Assembly (NCBI GenBank): GCA_945859605.1
Contig: OX243825.1
Location: 20,019,581 to 20,083,580 of the forward strand
Reading direction: 5' to 3'
Length of the DNA: 64,000 bases
Source of the DNA: Lumbricus rubellus
Lineage: Eukaryota > Annelida > Clitellata > Crassiclitellata > Lumbricidae
Each line of letters starts with the position of its first letter. Position 1 is the first letter of the stretch. Shown piece after piece: positions 23,555-35,817 of the stretch. The translations under genes and the position numbers were made by a program. The notes under the pieces were generated by a model, which worked only from the letters and a program-made list of their open reading frames with translations, had not been told where the DNA came from and ran no database searches.

Positions 23555-23798
23555 GCATACCTACACAAACACACTTGCAAAGACACACGCACGCACACAA
23601 ACAAACAAACTGAAGAATACAAACACACATACACACTCACAGACAGACAGACATGTTTGTATATATAAACTCTTATGTCCACTTTAAATTCATCAGTGAA
23701 TTTCAATCATCGTGTTCTTCAATGCAAAAACAGGTCAAGTATCACTCATTAATTCATCATGTACGGTACTTAAAATAGAACTATTTTTGTAAGCTGAC

Positions 23799-23860
23799 CT
23801 TTTCGAGGAAGCTATTAATCCACTTTGTGAAGGTCTTCTTCTGCACATCATCCTGCTTGT
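23799..23860 (-). CDS. Nesprin exon 2 (start of CH1)
   Basis: It encodes (H)KQDDVQKKTFTKWINSFLEK, the conserved opening helix of a type 1 CH domain. The acceptor is TTGTAG and the donor GTCAGC. It enters in phase 1 and leaves in phase 0, matching exons 1 and 3. Confidence 0.9.
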
Positions 23861-23959
23861 CTACAACATAACATGGAAAACAAAATATCATCAGACACTT
23901 GAGTACAGAATAGAAACTCCTGAAGGGCGACTTAATCTAACGTTTTTCACATATTAACG

Positions 23960-24222
23960 CTCTTCTAAACAGGCTGAGCTACTTGTCCTTCGGTCGCGCA
24001 TTTCTATTACGCAGCGCCGTGCCTTTTCTGTCGTTGGCCCTGCAACCTGGAATGGGCTCGCTGTGGAACTACGTCTAATGCCTAGAGCCCTTGAAACTAC
24101 GTTCTACTCTGCTCTTAAGACTGTTCTCTTTAGCCGTTGTTGGGTCAGGAGCACTTCTGAGTATGTACTCCTGAAGAGGCGCTACATAAATGTCTGAATT
24201 GAATGAATGAATGAATGAATGA
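23960..24222 (+). mobile_element. CR1/L2-like LINE 3' end fragment
   Basis: Translation shows the LINE C-terminal pattern: SRISITQRRAFSVVGPATWN, then a decayed LKTVLFSRCW. It ends in the shared tail (GAGCACTTCTGAGTA, GAGGCGCTACATAAAT) and GAAT tetramers. It lies in the intron between nesprin exons 1 and 2. Confidence 0.75.
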
Positions 24223-25305
24223 ACAAATATCTAAATCTGGAGTTGCGGTCTTCTAGGTCAGTATACAACCAATTACAAATAATTATGATCAAAATCACAA
24301 TGACATTTGCAAGATTCTCAAGATTTAAACTTTTGTGCATGTATTTATCCACATGTGTGTATGTATGAATGTTTGTAATTATTTATTCATTAATTCATTC
24401 ATTAAAGCCTCTACAAAGGGACTACTCAGACGTGCTCCCAAGCTCAGTGCGGCCAAATAGAACTGTCCTAAGATGATGAGGAATGTCTCAGAAGAATTTA
24501 TAGAAAAGGAGCAGTCATCAGGGGAGGCCAAATATTTTCTGTATGTATCTACATATGTATGTATGTGTAATTGTGCATGTGTGTGCATTTATGTATATAT
24601 GCGTGTATGCATTTACAAATGAACATTTACCGGTACATGCATGCATGTATGTGTACATACAAGCATGTGTGTATGTTCGGAATGTACGTGTCTGGACAAT
24701 TATTTAGGACCTTTAACAAATCTCACAAAGTAAAGTACTCAAAGTTTAAATGCATTTACGAACAGTCTCAAACAGTAAGAATACCGCTCAAAAGAAAACA
24801 GTTCTCCTCTGAAGATATTTTTCCAATCTCTGGCTCAGTATGCACAGAGCTCTGCATTTTTAATATATGAAATACAGTCACTCACAAATTCACAACGCTA
24901 CCGTTAGGATGAAACCACACAAATACATTTGCAGAAGGTGAATTCATACATGCGCAGTTGCACAAACACATACAAACACATACACAAACCAACAAAAAGA
25001 CAAACATCGTCTCGGATCAAGGATTCCAATATTCGCGGTATTGATTAATGGATCCAATGTGCTTCATTGACCATACCACCGGAAATTATACCGCTTTCCA
25101 TTTGGATCTGTTGTGAATCGGACATGTGACTGTGACCTGGTTTGATTTGAATACATGGTTCATAAATAGATCAATCAGACATCGGACATCAGACAATGAT
25201 GATGAGGAGAATTAACTACACAAATGGTACTTCTGCAGATTTTGCATTATGATTATGAACATCATGTGAAAGATATACGTAGATCATGGCTTTGATATTC
25301 ATTCA

Positions 25306-25600
25306 TTCATTCATTCGGACATTTATATAGCGCTCCTTCAAGTAAAAAACTACTCAGAGGCGCTCCCGACTCCAGTGCGCCCAAAAAGAACAGTTTTAAG
25401 TTTAGTAAGGAACGATCCTGGTAGAGTCCCAGGATGTAGGCATAGCTCAAAAAAAGGCTATTCCAGACCACCGGACCAACCACAGAAAAGGCTCGATTCT
25501 TCATGGTAGCAGTACGAGCAAAAGGAACCAAGAGGACTCCCTTATCATGTTGGTAGGACATCTATAGAACAAACCTTTATAATGATTTATCACAGGTCTG
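25306..25600 (-). mobile_element. LINE 3' end fragment (also at 33639-33930 in the duplicated block)
   Basis: An 84-codon frame with LLVPFARTATMKNRAFSVVG and PVVWNSLF gives the C-terminal LINE signature. It is followed by the SINE/LINE tail and ATTC tetramers. The duplicate on the other side of the gap is identical. Confidence 0.72.
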
Positions 25601-26190
25601 CAAAACAAAAATACCTGTGTTACAGTGCCAACACTTTTACACATAACATAACATAGCAGCTTTTATTCGCCAAACACCATAATTATAGGTTGCAACAACA
25701 TCAAATTTTAACTTCAGATTTGTCAGTGTACACTGGAGATCCGAAAGGGGCCCAAAGGTCCCGTAAGCCAAGGCTACCTGAGACAATTTAGTTGAAAAAA
25801 TGCATCTATAATCTATAGATATATTCGTATATGATTGATCACATATAAAAATAACATTTTTTCTAACACAATATATATATTATATATATATATATTACAT
25901 ATCTATAAGATTTGCCTATAAATACAGATTAATGGTAAAAAATTGGCATTGCTACACAAGAGCACTTGTTTTGTAATTATATAAAGTCTCAGTCTGTGTA
26001 TATATACTATATACATATATAATACCAGTAGCATATTCGTGTACAGTGGTGTTGCCTGGTGCCAAATTGAAACTGCACCCAATGAATGATGGATGACCCA
26101 AAGGATTCTGCATCGCATCAACCCAGCCCCCCCCCCCCCCACATCCCCCTTACTCAAGCCAGAACTCAGCAGCAAAAAACGTCTACTTAC

Positions 26191-26302
26191 GCATATTCAA
26201 AAGAATCTTTCCTTCATTGAAAGACTTGGAAATTTCTGGCCTCAGATCATCGTCTTCTTCGTCTCGAGACGAAAAACTCGAATAACTTGAGTAACAATCC
26301 AT
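26191..26302 (-). CDS. Nesprin exon 1 (first coding exon; copy left of the assembly gap)
   Basis: This exon encodes 37 residues beginning MDCYSSYSSF, an acidic Ser-rich tail, then RPEISKSFNEGKILLNM. It ends after the first base of a His codon at a GTAAGT donor. The ATG at 26302-26300 is chosen because two consecutive TAG stops lie upstream in the same frame and the next exon fits in phase 1. An upstream 5' UTR exon is not excluded. An identical copy lies at 34523-34634. Confidence 0.8.
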
Positions 26303-27264
26303 GTTGCCAACAAAGACTCTGGAGGACCACTCCTACTATTTCTTCCCTTTACGCTGGTCACCACACAATTAGGAAATCTCGAAAGACGTCTGTGTCAATT
26401 TGTTTGGCTGCTCAATTAGTTTGTGGTCAACACAGGTGTTTGCAATGTATCAACACAAACATGGCAGACTTTGAAAAATCAGTTGCTTTCTCCACATGCT
26501 GTGCAGCAGAAACTCAAATCTAACATCTGTGTGTATAATTATCGGTAGCCACCAGTTCAATTCAGAATATCAATTTCCGATGTGAATGCAGTCGGATCAA
26601 GACGCAAGCGACCGAAATGTTAGCGTAAAATAAGGTGAATAAGAAATCTCAAAACTCCTAGCTGTATCCAGTCTCCTTCTCTGGTCAGTCTCCTCTTCTC
26701 TGGAAGATATTTGCACTCAAACATGTATTGGTGAATTTCAGAAACTCAGGACATGCCCAGGCAGGATAGTGTGGGCAAATAGGCCAGTATCCTCTCAGAG
26801 GTGTTATCAACACCACAGGGGCCCAAGCCACCCCTTGGTCCCAGGAGGGATTTCGCAACCAACAGCAGGCCAGATGTTGGACTAATTAATTTAATTCATC
26901 TGCATAATCAAATTTATACCAATTGGTCGTGCCGCTTTCCATTAATTACTAGTGCATGGGTGGTTGCTGTTGGAACATGTGAGTGTTGTTATAGTAGTCA
27001 TTCATTGTTTAGTGTTTACTACACACAGTCAGAGTCCAGATTTAGCTAGACCTGTTGACACATGCAATTATAGGTGCACAGAAAGCCTATTATTATTCAG
27101 TAGTCCTGAGCATTCTGAAACCCACTGACTGAACGACTTTAAAATCTAGTTCACAGTTAGAAACTGCCTGGCAACCTAGACTTTAAACAGAAACAGCATT
27201 GATAGTTGCAGCCTTGTCCTTAGTAACATACATTTAGTTACCAATGATAGGTATGGTAGTATAT

Positions 27265-27485
27265 GTGGGGCATGGTGATGTACTGAGTATGTTCGTTGCC
27301 TTGCAGCCGGAGGGTTGCAGGTTCGAGTCCACCTCAAGCTACCCTGTAGGAACCTTGAGCAAGTCCTTCACTCACAACTGCTTGGGCACCTCGGAGTGAA
27401 ATTCCAATGCAGTGTCCATGATGCAGTTGGGAGCGCCTCTGAGTAGGAGTAGAGAGCTTGAAAGGACGCTATGAAAATGTAAAAA
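27265..27485 (+). mobile_element. tRNA-derived SINE (duplicate at 35597-35817)
   Basis: Head GTGATGTACTGAGTATG with B box GGTTCGAGTCC, then the shared body and tail (GGGAGCGCCTCTGAGTAG). The copy across the gap is identical. Confidence 0.82.
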
Positions 27486-27904
27486 TAAAAAATAGATTGG
27501 CCTAAATTTAATTATGTATTCATTAGTGCCATCTATGCCTTCAAACTCTAATGTTATGCATGTTTAATTTTTTATGATCAATTTTATTATAATAGGCAGA
27601 TCACCTTACCCCATCACTGTTACACATAATCTGAACAATTTAATTCCCAGGAAATAAAATCTCACACACACAATAAAAAGCATCTTCTATTTCCTCAAGC
27701 AGCAGATGGCACTCAACAGTAACTTGAATACTCTGTGTAAGTCCCTATGCATCTGTCTATAACACATCCACTTCAATAATTCATAGAAAATGCAGCCATC
27801 TTCATGAAATAATCCCTCACCACCTTCTGTCGTCTTTAGGGAAATCGGAGCAGAAGGTTCAGCATTCTGAAATGCCAACCTCCTTCATGGCCTCGTGAAA
27901 TCAG

Positions 27905-28085
27905 CCAGACAGAGAGAGAGACAGACTGACTGACAGACAGACATACAGACAGAAACCGAAAGACAGACAGAGAAACAGGAAGACAGAGAAAAGAAAAACA
28001 GAGACAGAGAAATGCATCTATAGATATACAAAGAGATACAAAAATAGAGACAGACAGACAGACAGAGACAGACAGACAGATCGAT
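27905..28085 (+). repeat. (CAGA)n-rich tract (also 29455-29615 and both right copies)
   Basis: ACAG and GACA tetramers with interruptions. Copies in the right-hand block lie at about 36237-36417 and 37787-37947. Confidence 0.85.
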
Positions 28086-28246
28086 CCTGTTTTGTCCCAG
28101 AAACTGGATATTAATATCAGTTTACCTCACGAAAAACCAGGAAGTGTAGTTTCATACATTTGCTGTTAATGGTGCAGATTCCTATTTTACCATTTCGGAT
28201 AATTCATTTTGGATAATTCATCAAAAATTCATCCACACCCGACCAT

Positions 28247-28325
28247 AAGTGACCGGTGAATAAGCTGGTCTCCCTGACGTGGCTTTTGTGGGCGCTGAGA
28301 AATTCTCGAAGATTTACATTACATT
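28247..28325 (+). repeat. Short interspersed repeat with ATTAC tail (copy at 36579-36657)
   Basis: GTGAATAAGCTGGTCTCCCT, then TTTTGTGGGCGCTGAGAAAT and ACATT pentamers. An inverted copy lies at about 30735-30812 and a plus-strand copy at 50653-50720. A shortened copy is at 51063-51100. Confidence 0.75.
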
Positions 28326-29984
28326 ACATAATCATGAGAATACAATACAGCAGGTGATGAAGATTCATCTTCAACCTAATTGCAAGTTTTATTGAAGATA
28401 CGATGACCAGAAGCAGAATGAAACAGATGGGCTACCTAATCAATCTCTTGAAATGTCTTCAGCAACAGCATAAACACAGTGACTGGCACAAAAATCAATT
28501 CTTAGGAAAGCCCAATTAGTTCTCTCATCCCACACTCTACCTGCATTTAGACATATTAAGTGAGTTTGCTTTTTCATTAAAATCTGTCATAACACTCACA
28601 CATCCAACTTATTGAAGAGTGATGAAATATTTTGGTCAATATAATTATTATGGTCAAGCGTCTAAATTACACATAATTAGGCCACACAGAGCCAGGACCT
28701 TCGCCTAATAAAGTATGCACCTACAGCAACTGTGTTTCCCTTAAAACAGTAATTACACTTCTAGTGTTGCTTGATCTAATGTCCCAAACACCAACAACAC
28801 AACTACCAAACATAACGACTTTCCCTGACAAATTACACTCTAGACCCACAACAACACTGACTTCATTTGGTCTTAGGAATAGTATCATGCCTAGAAATAC
28901 CAGGTGAGGTCATTCTGCAGAGAGGAGATGAGTGGGCTAGGGTATTCGTAGTTGCTGTGAGGTCCACTGAGGTCCATTTCTAACTCATAAAGTAGTTTAA
29001 TGTTGACATTCATTGCAAATGTGCCTGGAAGACACGGAAAGCGAGATCATGATGAGAACATGGTAGAACCGCATCTGGTAAGAAAGGCCATTATAGACTG
29101 CCCCACACCATGATAATTAGGCTACTGCGTATCACACTAGGTCGGAGGAGAGATTTCAACTGTGAGGATGGACATTTGGACAAGTGGAAATGCTTTTAAG
29201 AGTCTTAACACTAAATTATGCTTAAATGCTTTGTGCTTTCACATACACACACACACACACACACAGCCATCAGACAGAATAGGACTTTCTGGAATGTGGA
29301 TCCCTCTGTTTCGCATAGCTCTGGCCTGGGTTCCATTCTGTGTGAGACTTGACCAACTGTTTCTATAAACTACTCAAGAATTTGCTCTTTGGCCAGCCTG
29401 GGTCAGAAGTGCCTCTGAATACGTATCCTGAAGAGGTGACATAGAAATTACTTAGACGAACAGACAGACAGCCAGCCAGCCAGACAGACCAAGAGACATA
29501 CAATCAGACAGACGGACAGGCAGGCAGACAGACAGACAGGTAGGTATACGTACACAGGCAGACAGACCAAGAGACATACAATCAGACAAACAGACATACA
29601 GGCAGGCAGACAGACATTTCAAACTTATAAAAATCTCTTTCGAACGATAGTCAGCTTTTCCAATGCATCACAATTAAAACAATTATTTGGTGGAATCCAA
29701 CTAGCAGACAGTCGAGAGCTGGTAAGAGCAGCTTATGACCCCCAAAACCAGCAATATCGATCTGTTGACATAATATCTCAGAAGTGGATGTTTTCCATGC
29801 AGCCATGCAACACTACCACTCTCGAGTCCAGGCCACAGAGAGACCGGAAATAATATGCTTTCGCTTTCGATGGCTTCTCTCTTCATCTGTCGCTCTTTAC
29901 ATCCACTCAATGCAGCCGCTGACGAACAAACAGTGACGTTGCAACTTCGATATAAAGAAGCCGCAAAAACTGGTAACTCCTCTT

Positions 29985-30345
29985 AGTGGTAGTTGCTACG
30001 GTGGGGGGGGGGGTCATGGTGGCTGTAGCCTGTAGTGGTGGCGATCACAGTGGCTGTGATGGTGGTGGTCAGGGTGGTTGTAGTAGTGGTGGTATTCGTG
30101 GTGGTGGTATTCATGGTGGTCAGAGAGTGGTGGTGGTATTCGTGGTGGTGGTATTCGTGGTGGTATTCGTGGTGGTGGTATTCGTGGTGGTGGTATTCGT
30201 GGTGGTCGGAGTGGTGGTGGTATTCGTGATGGTCAGAGTGGTGGTGGTATTCGTGGTGGTCAGAGTGGTGGTGGTGTTCATGGTGGTTGTAGTGGTGGTG
30301 GTCAGAGTGGCTGTGGTGGTCATTTTGGAAATTGTAGAGGTCATG
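29985..30345 (+). repeat. GGT-rich minisatellite (duplicate at 38317-38677)
   Basis: Irregular 12-18 bp units of GTGGTGGTATTC and GTGGTCAGA. Frames stay open on both strands, giving Val-rich or Thr-rich peptides with no gene signs. It starts with an 11-G run. Confidence 0.85.
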
Positions 30346-32915
30346 GTCTTCTAATGATGCTGTGTTATAACAAAGATAACTGACAATCTCCCTCCTTCCT
30401 TACCCAGGCTTGGGACTGGCAGTAACAGAGTATGGTGGTGGTATTCCCAGTATGGTGGAAACTGCATTTTCAATTCTTTCCCTGCTGTTTCATGTCTACT
30501 AAATACAATCCAGAATTTCAACAAAGAACCAAGACATAGTTCAGCTGCACAAAGCTTGTAAAACCATTGGGACAATTTCCCTACACAGCCAATTAAGGGA
30601 TCCTGCAATCTCTTTATTTAATCATGGCTCACAAACAATAATCTGCATGGGGATTGATTACTAGTGAAAGATAGAAAATAGAAATAATAATAATTAATTA
30701 TCTCTATGAAACAGAAGTTACCCTACTTAAATATGTAATGTAATGTAAATCTTCGAGAATTTCTCAGCACCCACAAAAACCACATCAGGGAGACCAGCCT
30801 ATTCACAGACAAACCAAGTCTGCAATAGCCAGAGCTGCTCTTTTCGTTCTAGTGCCAGGTCAAAATCGAGAATGTCAACCCGATAACATAGGTTAGAATT
30901 ATTTTATGTAAACTGTTGGGTTTTGGAAACAATGGTAATCGTTTCAGATAAACTTTCAGGTATATTGTACTTAACCATAAAACCTTAGTGACCAGTGATC
31001 GAACCTTACCTAGATAAACTTTCAGATGTGTTATATTTGATCATATAACCTACGACAATAGCATTCACTCTGTGTGAAGTCGGTAATTTCTCTTACGGAA
31101 GGAGACTGATATGGAAACTTCTACTTTGAGCACCAAAAGTGACTGCAGGGAAGCCAATGCAGCTCACCCTAAAAGACTTAAAGTCATGCAGAAAGTTATG
31201 TGCTAAGTAAAATAATCAATAATTAAATCATACCTTTCAGACATTCCTGTCTTGCAACGTAATGCCTGCTTGTGATCACATAAAATTCTGGAAACGTGTC
31301 AAGGTTTGCCATAGATATTTGAACAAAATGACGCCAAAACTTTACTCTTGGCCCACGCTAGAAGGCACAGCAAATACTAATCTAAGGTCACCACAAAGAC
31401 GAATAAACTGCTCAAATTCCGACTACTATTTACAATCCAGGTTTTTCCTTATGCTTCCAACAAAGATTCCCATTGTTTTTCCTAGAATCTGTTCAAGCCG
31501 CTTGTCAACGTTCACTTTCTGTCTGTCTTGAAATTAAAAATCGAAACATGTTGATTGTGACCAATACTGGCAAACAATCATCCTGGAACCAGTCTCCCAC
31601 CCTTAAACAAAGACGACCTTAGTTGACCTCTGGGCTGGAATACACCACAGCATGATTTAAATCCACTACTAATTGGAACAGCCAGTAACTCAATGATCCA
31701 TAGGCAATCTGCATAAAATTAGATCCCAGATATCCACACAGACGAACACACACACAAACAAACACACCTACAAACAAACAAGCATGTGTATGCCTGCAAA
31801 GGCACACACACTACTGCCCACACCCTGATCATCATCATCATCACTCCATTGTCCCCACTTCTCACCTTGTTGACAATTGTTTAGGTGGGTAAATACGGTG
31901 CTATAGTTGTGCACCACATTGTTTGCTGTGACACCGAGTTCTCATTAGCCGGCGCTTCTCCATTGATCTGAATCGTGCTTGGAATAGGTTATATCACACT
32001 TCTTCTAGGCTGATATTCATTCATTCATAGCTCTGATCAATTAGGTGCTGCTTGTTTGATGGTGGCATGTCAATGATGAGCTATTTATGGCATTCTCAAG
32101 TCACATACCAGTGTAATAAATTGAAGTTTTGGAAGTTAAGACAATTCAGAAAAAGAGGACTTGCATTGTCACTGTGCAAAAGTGTGCATGCATGTATGCA
32201 CCCATGCACATTAATATATATATATATAAATAAACGATATATATTAATATTATATATATTAATATTTATGTATGATAATATGCATGCAAGTCATACATGT
32301 AAGCATGCACACGTATAATTATATACGCATGCATGCCTGTTTGCATGTAGGTAGGTAACTATAGATAGGCAAGTATTTATGTAGGCTATTTATTATTACC
32401 CATTATCTATGTAATTATTCATAAATACATGTAAAAACCATATACGGAACATGAAAGGACCTTTACATTTTAAAGTATCTTATACAAGTAGCATGCTACT
32501 TATAATGCCATGTATAAATTATGCCATGCTACTTATAATGCCATGTATATAATATAATGAAAAATGAATAAATTGTCATTATTACAATTACACAAGGCAC
32601 TGACGTCATTGGTCATCTGAAAAATTTAGTAAACCTAGAGCCTAACAAACCTAAGAATATATAATATACAGAAAGATATATATGATTTTATATATAAATA
32701 CGAAATTCGTATTAAGAATAATATAATATAACAAGATAATTAATGGAATGGGACGCTGTTTCAGAGGCCCGGGCCATGCTTAAAGCAAGATATCTTATTT
32801 GCCATATCTTCATTAACATCAAAGGCATTGCAATTGCAGAAGCAACAGCCATAGCTGTGGATAATAATTAATAATTCAACTCATTTTTGCACTCGTTGAT
32901 CACGAGAAAGGTGAT

Positions 32916-33115
32916 NNNNNNNNNNNNNNNNNNNNNNNNNNNNNNNNNNNNNNNNNNNNNNNNNNNNNNNNNNNNNNNNNNNNNNNNNNNNNNNNNNNNN
33001 NNNNNNNNNNNNNNNNNNNNNNNNNNNNNNNNNNNNNNNNNNNNNNNNNNNNNNNNNNNNNNNNNNNNNNNNNNNNNNNNNNNNNNNNNNNNNNNNNNNN
33101 NNNNNNNNNNNNNNN
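32916..33115. other. Assembly gap of 200 N
   Basis: Exactly 200 N, a round number typical of a placeholder for unknown distance. The sequence just before it (ending at 32915) reappears ending at 41247, and the sequence just after it (from 33116) already appears from 24783. Confidence 0.99.
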
Positions 33116-33638
33116 ACCGCTCAAAAGAAAACAGTTCTCCTCTGAAGATATTTTTCCAATCTCTGGCTCAGTATGCACAGAGCTCTGCATTTTTAATATA
33201 TGAAATACAGTCACTCACAAATTCACAACGCTACCGTTAGGATGAAACCACACAAATACATTTGCAGAAGGTGAATTCATACATGCGCAGTTGCACAAAC
33301 ACATACAAACACATACACAAACCAACAAAAAGACAAACATCGTCTCGGATCAAGGATTCCAATATTCGCGGTATTGATTAATGGATCCAATGTGCTTCAT
33401 TGACCATACCACCGGAAATTATACCGCTTTCCATTTGGATCTGTTGTGAATCGGACATGTGACTGTGACCTGGTTTGATTTGAATACATGGTTCATAAAT
33501 AGATCAATCAGACATCGGACATCAGACAATGATGATGAGGAGAATTAACTACACAAATGGTACTTCTGCAGATTTTGCATTATGATTATGAACATCATGT
33601 GAAAGATATACGTAGATCATGGCTTTGATATTCATTCA

Positions 33639-33930
33639 TTCATTCATTCGGACATTTATATAGCGCTCCTTCAAGTAAAAAACTACTCAGAGGCGCTCCC
33701 GACTCCAGTGCGCCCAAAAAGAACAGTTTTAAGTTTAGTAAGGAACGATCCTGGTAGAGTCCCAGGATGTAGGCATAGCTCAAAAAAAGGCTATTCCAGA
33801 CCACCGGACCAACCACAGAAAAGGCTCGATTCTTCATGGTAGCAGTACGAGCAAAAGGAACCAAGAGGACTCCCTTATCATGTTGGTAGGACATCTATAG
33901 AACAAACCTTTATAATGATTTATCACAGGT
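33639..33930 (-). mobile_element. LINE 3' end fragment, right copy in duplicated block
   Basis: Identical to 25306-25600; probably the same locus seen twice because of the unmerged overlap. Confidence 0.7.
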
Positions 33931-34522
33931 CTGCAAAACAAAAATACCTGTGTTACAGTGCCAACACTTTTACACATAACATAACATAGCAGCTTTTATT
34001 CGCCAAACACCATAATTATAGGTTGCAACAACATCAAATTTTAACTTCAGATTTGTCAGTGTACACTGGAGATCCGAAAGGGGCCCAAAGGTCCCGTAAG
34101 CCAAGGCTACCTGAGACAATTTAGTTGAAAAAATGCATCTATAATCTATAGATATATTCGTATATGATTGATCACATATAAAAATAACATTTTTTCTAAC
34201 ACAATATATATATTATATATATATATATTACATATCTATAAGATTTGCCTATAAATACAGATTAATGGTAAAAAATTGGCATTGCTACACAAGAGCACTT
34301 GTTTTGTAATTATATAAAGTCTCAGTCTGTGTATATATACTATATACATATATAATACCAGTAGCATATTCGTGTACAGTGGTGTTGCCTGGTGCCAAAT
34401 TGAAACTGCACCCAATGAATGATGGATGACCCAAAGGATTCTGCATCGCATCAACCCCGCCCCCCCCCCCCCACATCCCCCTTACTCAAGCCAGAACTCA
34501 GCAGCAAAAAACGTCTACTTAC

Positions 34523-34634
34523 GCATATTCAAAAGAATCTTTCCTTCATTGAAAGACTTGGAAATTTCTGGCCTCAGATCATCGTCTTCTTCGTCTCGAG
34601 ACGAAAAACTCGAATAACTTGAGTAACAATCCAT
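34523..34634 (-). pseudogene. Second copy of nesprin exon 1, probable assembly duplicate
   Basis: Sequence, donor and flanks are identical to 26191-26302. It lies in the 8.1-kb block repeated on the other side of the N gap. It should be treated as the same exon seen twice unless reads prove otherwise. Confidence 0.8.
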
Positions 34635-35596
34635 GTTGCCAACAAAGACTCTGGAGGACCACTCCTACTATTTCTTCCCTTTACGCTGGTCACCACACAA
34701 TTAGGAAATCTCGAAAGACGTCTGTGTCAATTTGTTTGGCTGCTCAATTAGTTTGTGGTCAACACAGGTGTTTGCAATGTATCAACACAAACATGGCAGA
34801 CTTTGAAAAATCAGTTGCTTTCTCCACATGCTGTGCAGCAGAAACTCAAATCTAACATCTGTGTGTATAATTATCGGTAGCCACCAGTTCAATTCAGAAT
34901 ATCAATTTCCGATGTGAATGCAGTCGGATCAAGACGCAAGCGACCGAAATGTTAGCGTAAAATAAGGTGAATAAGAAATCTCAAAACTCCTAGCTGTATC
35001 CAGTCTCCTTCTCTGGTCAGTCTCCTCTTCTCTGGAAGATATTTGCACTCAAACATGTATTGGTGAATTTCAGAAACTCAGGACATGCCCAGGCAGGATA
35101 GTGTGGGCAAATAGGCCAGTATCCTCTCAGAGGTGTTATCAACACCACAGGGGCCCAAGCCACCCCTTGGTCCCAGGAGGGATTTCGCAACCAACAGCAG
35201 GCCAGATGTTGGACTAATTAATTTAATTCATCTGCATAATCAAATTTATACCAATTGGTCGTGCCGCTTTCCATTAATTACTAGTGCATGGGTGGTTGCT
35301 GTTGGAACATGTGAGTGTTGTTATAGTAGTCATTCATTGTTTAGTGTTTACTACACACAGTCAGAGTCCAGATTTAGCTAGACCTGTTGACACATGCAAT
35401 TATAGGTGCACAGAAAGCCTATTATTATTCAGTAGTCCTGAGCATTCTGAAACCCACTGACTGAACGACTTTAAAATCTAGTTCACAGTTAGAAACTGCC
35501 TGGCAACCTAGACTTTAAACAGAAACAGCATTGATAGTTGCAGCCTTGTCCTTAGTAACATACATTTAGTTACCAATGATAGGTATGGTAGTATAT

Positions 35597-35817
35597 GTGG
35601 GGCATGGTGATGTACTGAGTATGTTCGTTGCCTTGCAGCCGGAGGGTTGCAGGTTCGAGTCCACCTCAAGCTACCCTGTAGGAACCTTGAGCAAGTCCTT
35701 CACTCACAACTGCTTGGGCACCTCGGAGTGAAATTCCAATGCAGTGTCCATGATGCAGTTGGGAGCGCCTCTGAGTAGGAGTAGAGAGCTTGAAAGGACG
35801 CTATGAAAATGTAAAAA
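35597..35817 (+). mobile_element. tRNA-derived SINE, right copy in duplicated block
   Basis: Identical to 27265-27485; probably one locus represented twice. Confidence 0.8.

Larger units (their letters stand above)
521..26302 (-). other. Nesprin (SYNE-like) gene, 5' part: actin-binding CH1-CH2 region and first spectrin repeats
   Basis: Ten exons on the minus strand join with perfect phase into 462 codons: a 37-residue start, CH1 (about residues 41-150), a linker, CH2 (about 195-298) and spectrin-repeat sequence (311-462). Diagnostic stretches are [50 protein letters not shown] and DVEKPDERSIMTYIAQFL. Spectrin sequence such as WKLDSNLPERLGRIGDWLYRAEELL then follows. From family knowledge, nesprins are giant outer-nuclear-membrane proteins whose paired CH domains bind F-actin while a C-terminal KASH segment binds SUN proteins. 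Only the N-terminal part lies here and the gene continues beyond base 1. Two large open segments (6458-8020 and 13612-14508) fit between these exons in phase and may be extra or alternative exons. Calmin also has nesprin-like CH domains, but the spectrin repeat following CH2 favours nesprin. I cannot say whether it corresponds to SYNE1, SYNE2 or a single pre-duplication gene. Confidence 0.88.
24783..32915 (+). repeat. 8.13-kb duplicated block, left copy (likely contig-end overlap)
   Basis: Corresponds base for base, wherever I compared it, to 33116-41247. The only differences I found are near 26124-26140, where one A reads C and the C run is one base shorter in the right copy. It contains nesprin exon 1, a LINE 3' end, a tRNA-SINE, CAGA microsatellites and a GGTGGT minisatellite. 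Its right end is the gap itself. Confidence 0.95.

Noticed and set aside
23317..23706. Cys/Val-repeat ORF
   Set aside because: Translation of the (CA)n microsatellite within an intron.
27905..28085. CRISPR-like or regular repeat array
   Set aside because: CAGA-type microsatellite without spacers; the genome is eukaryotic.
29986..30354. Val-rich and Trp/Ser-rich ORFs on the GGT minisatellite
   Set aside because: Direct result of simple repeats; no family resemblance and both strands open.
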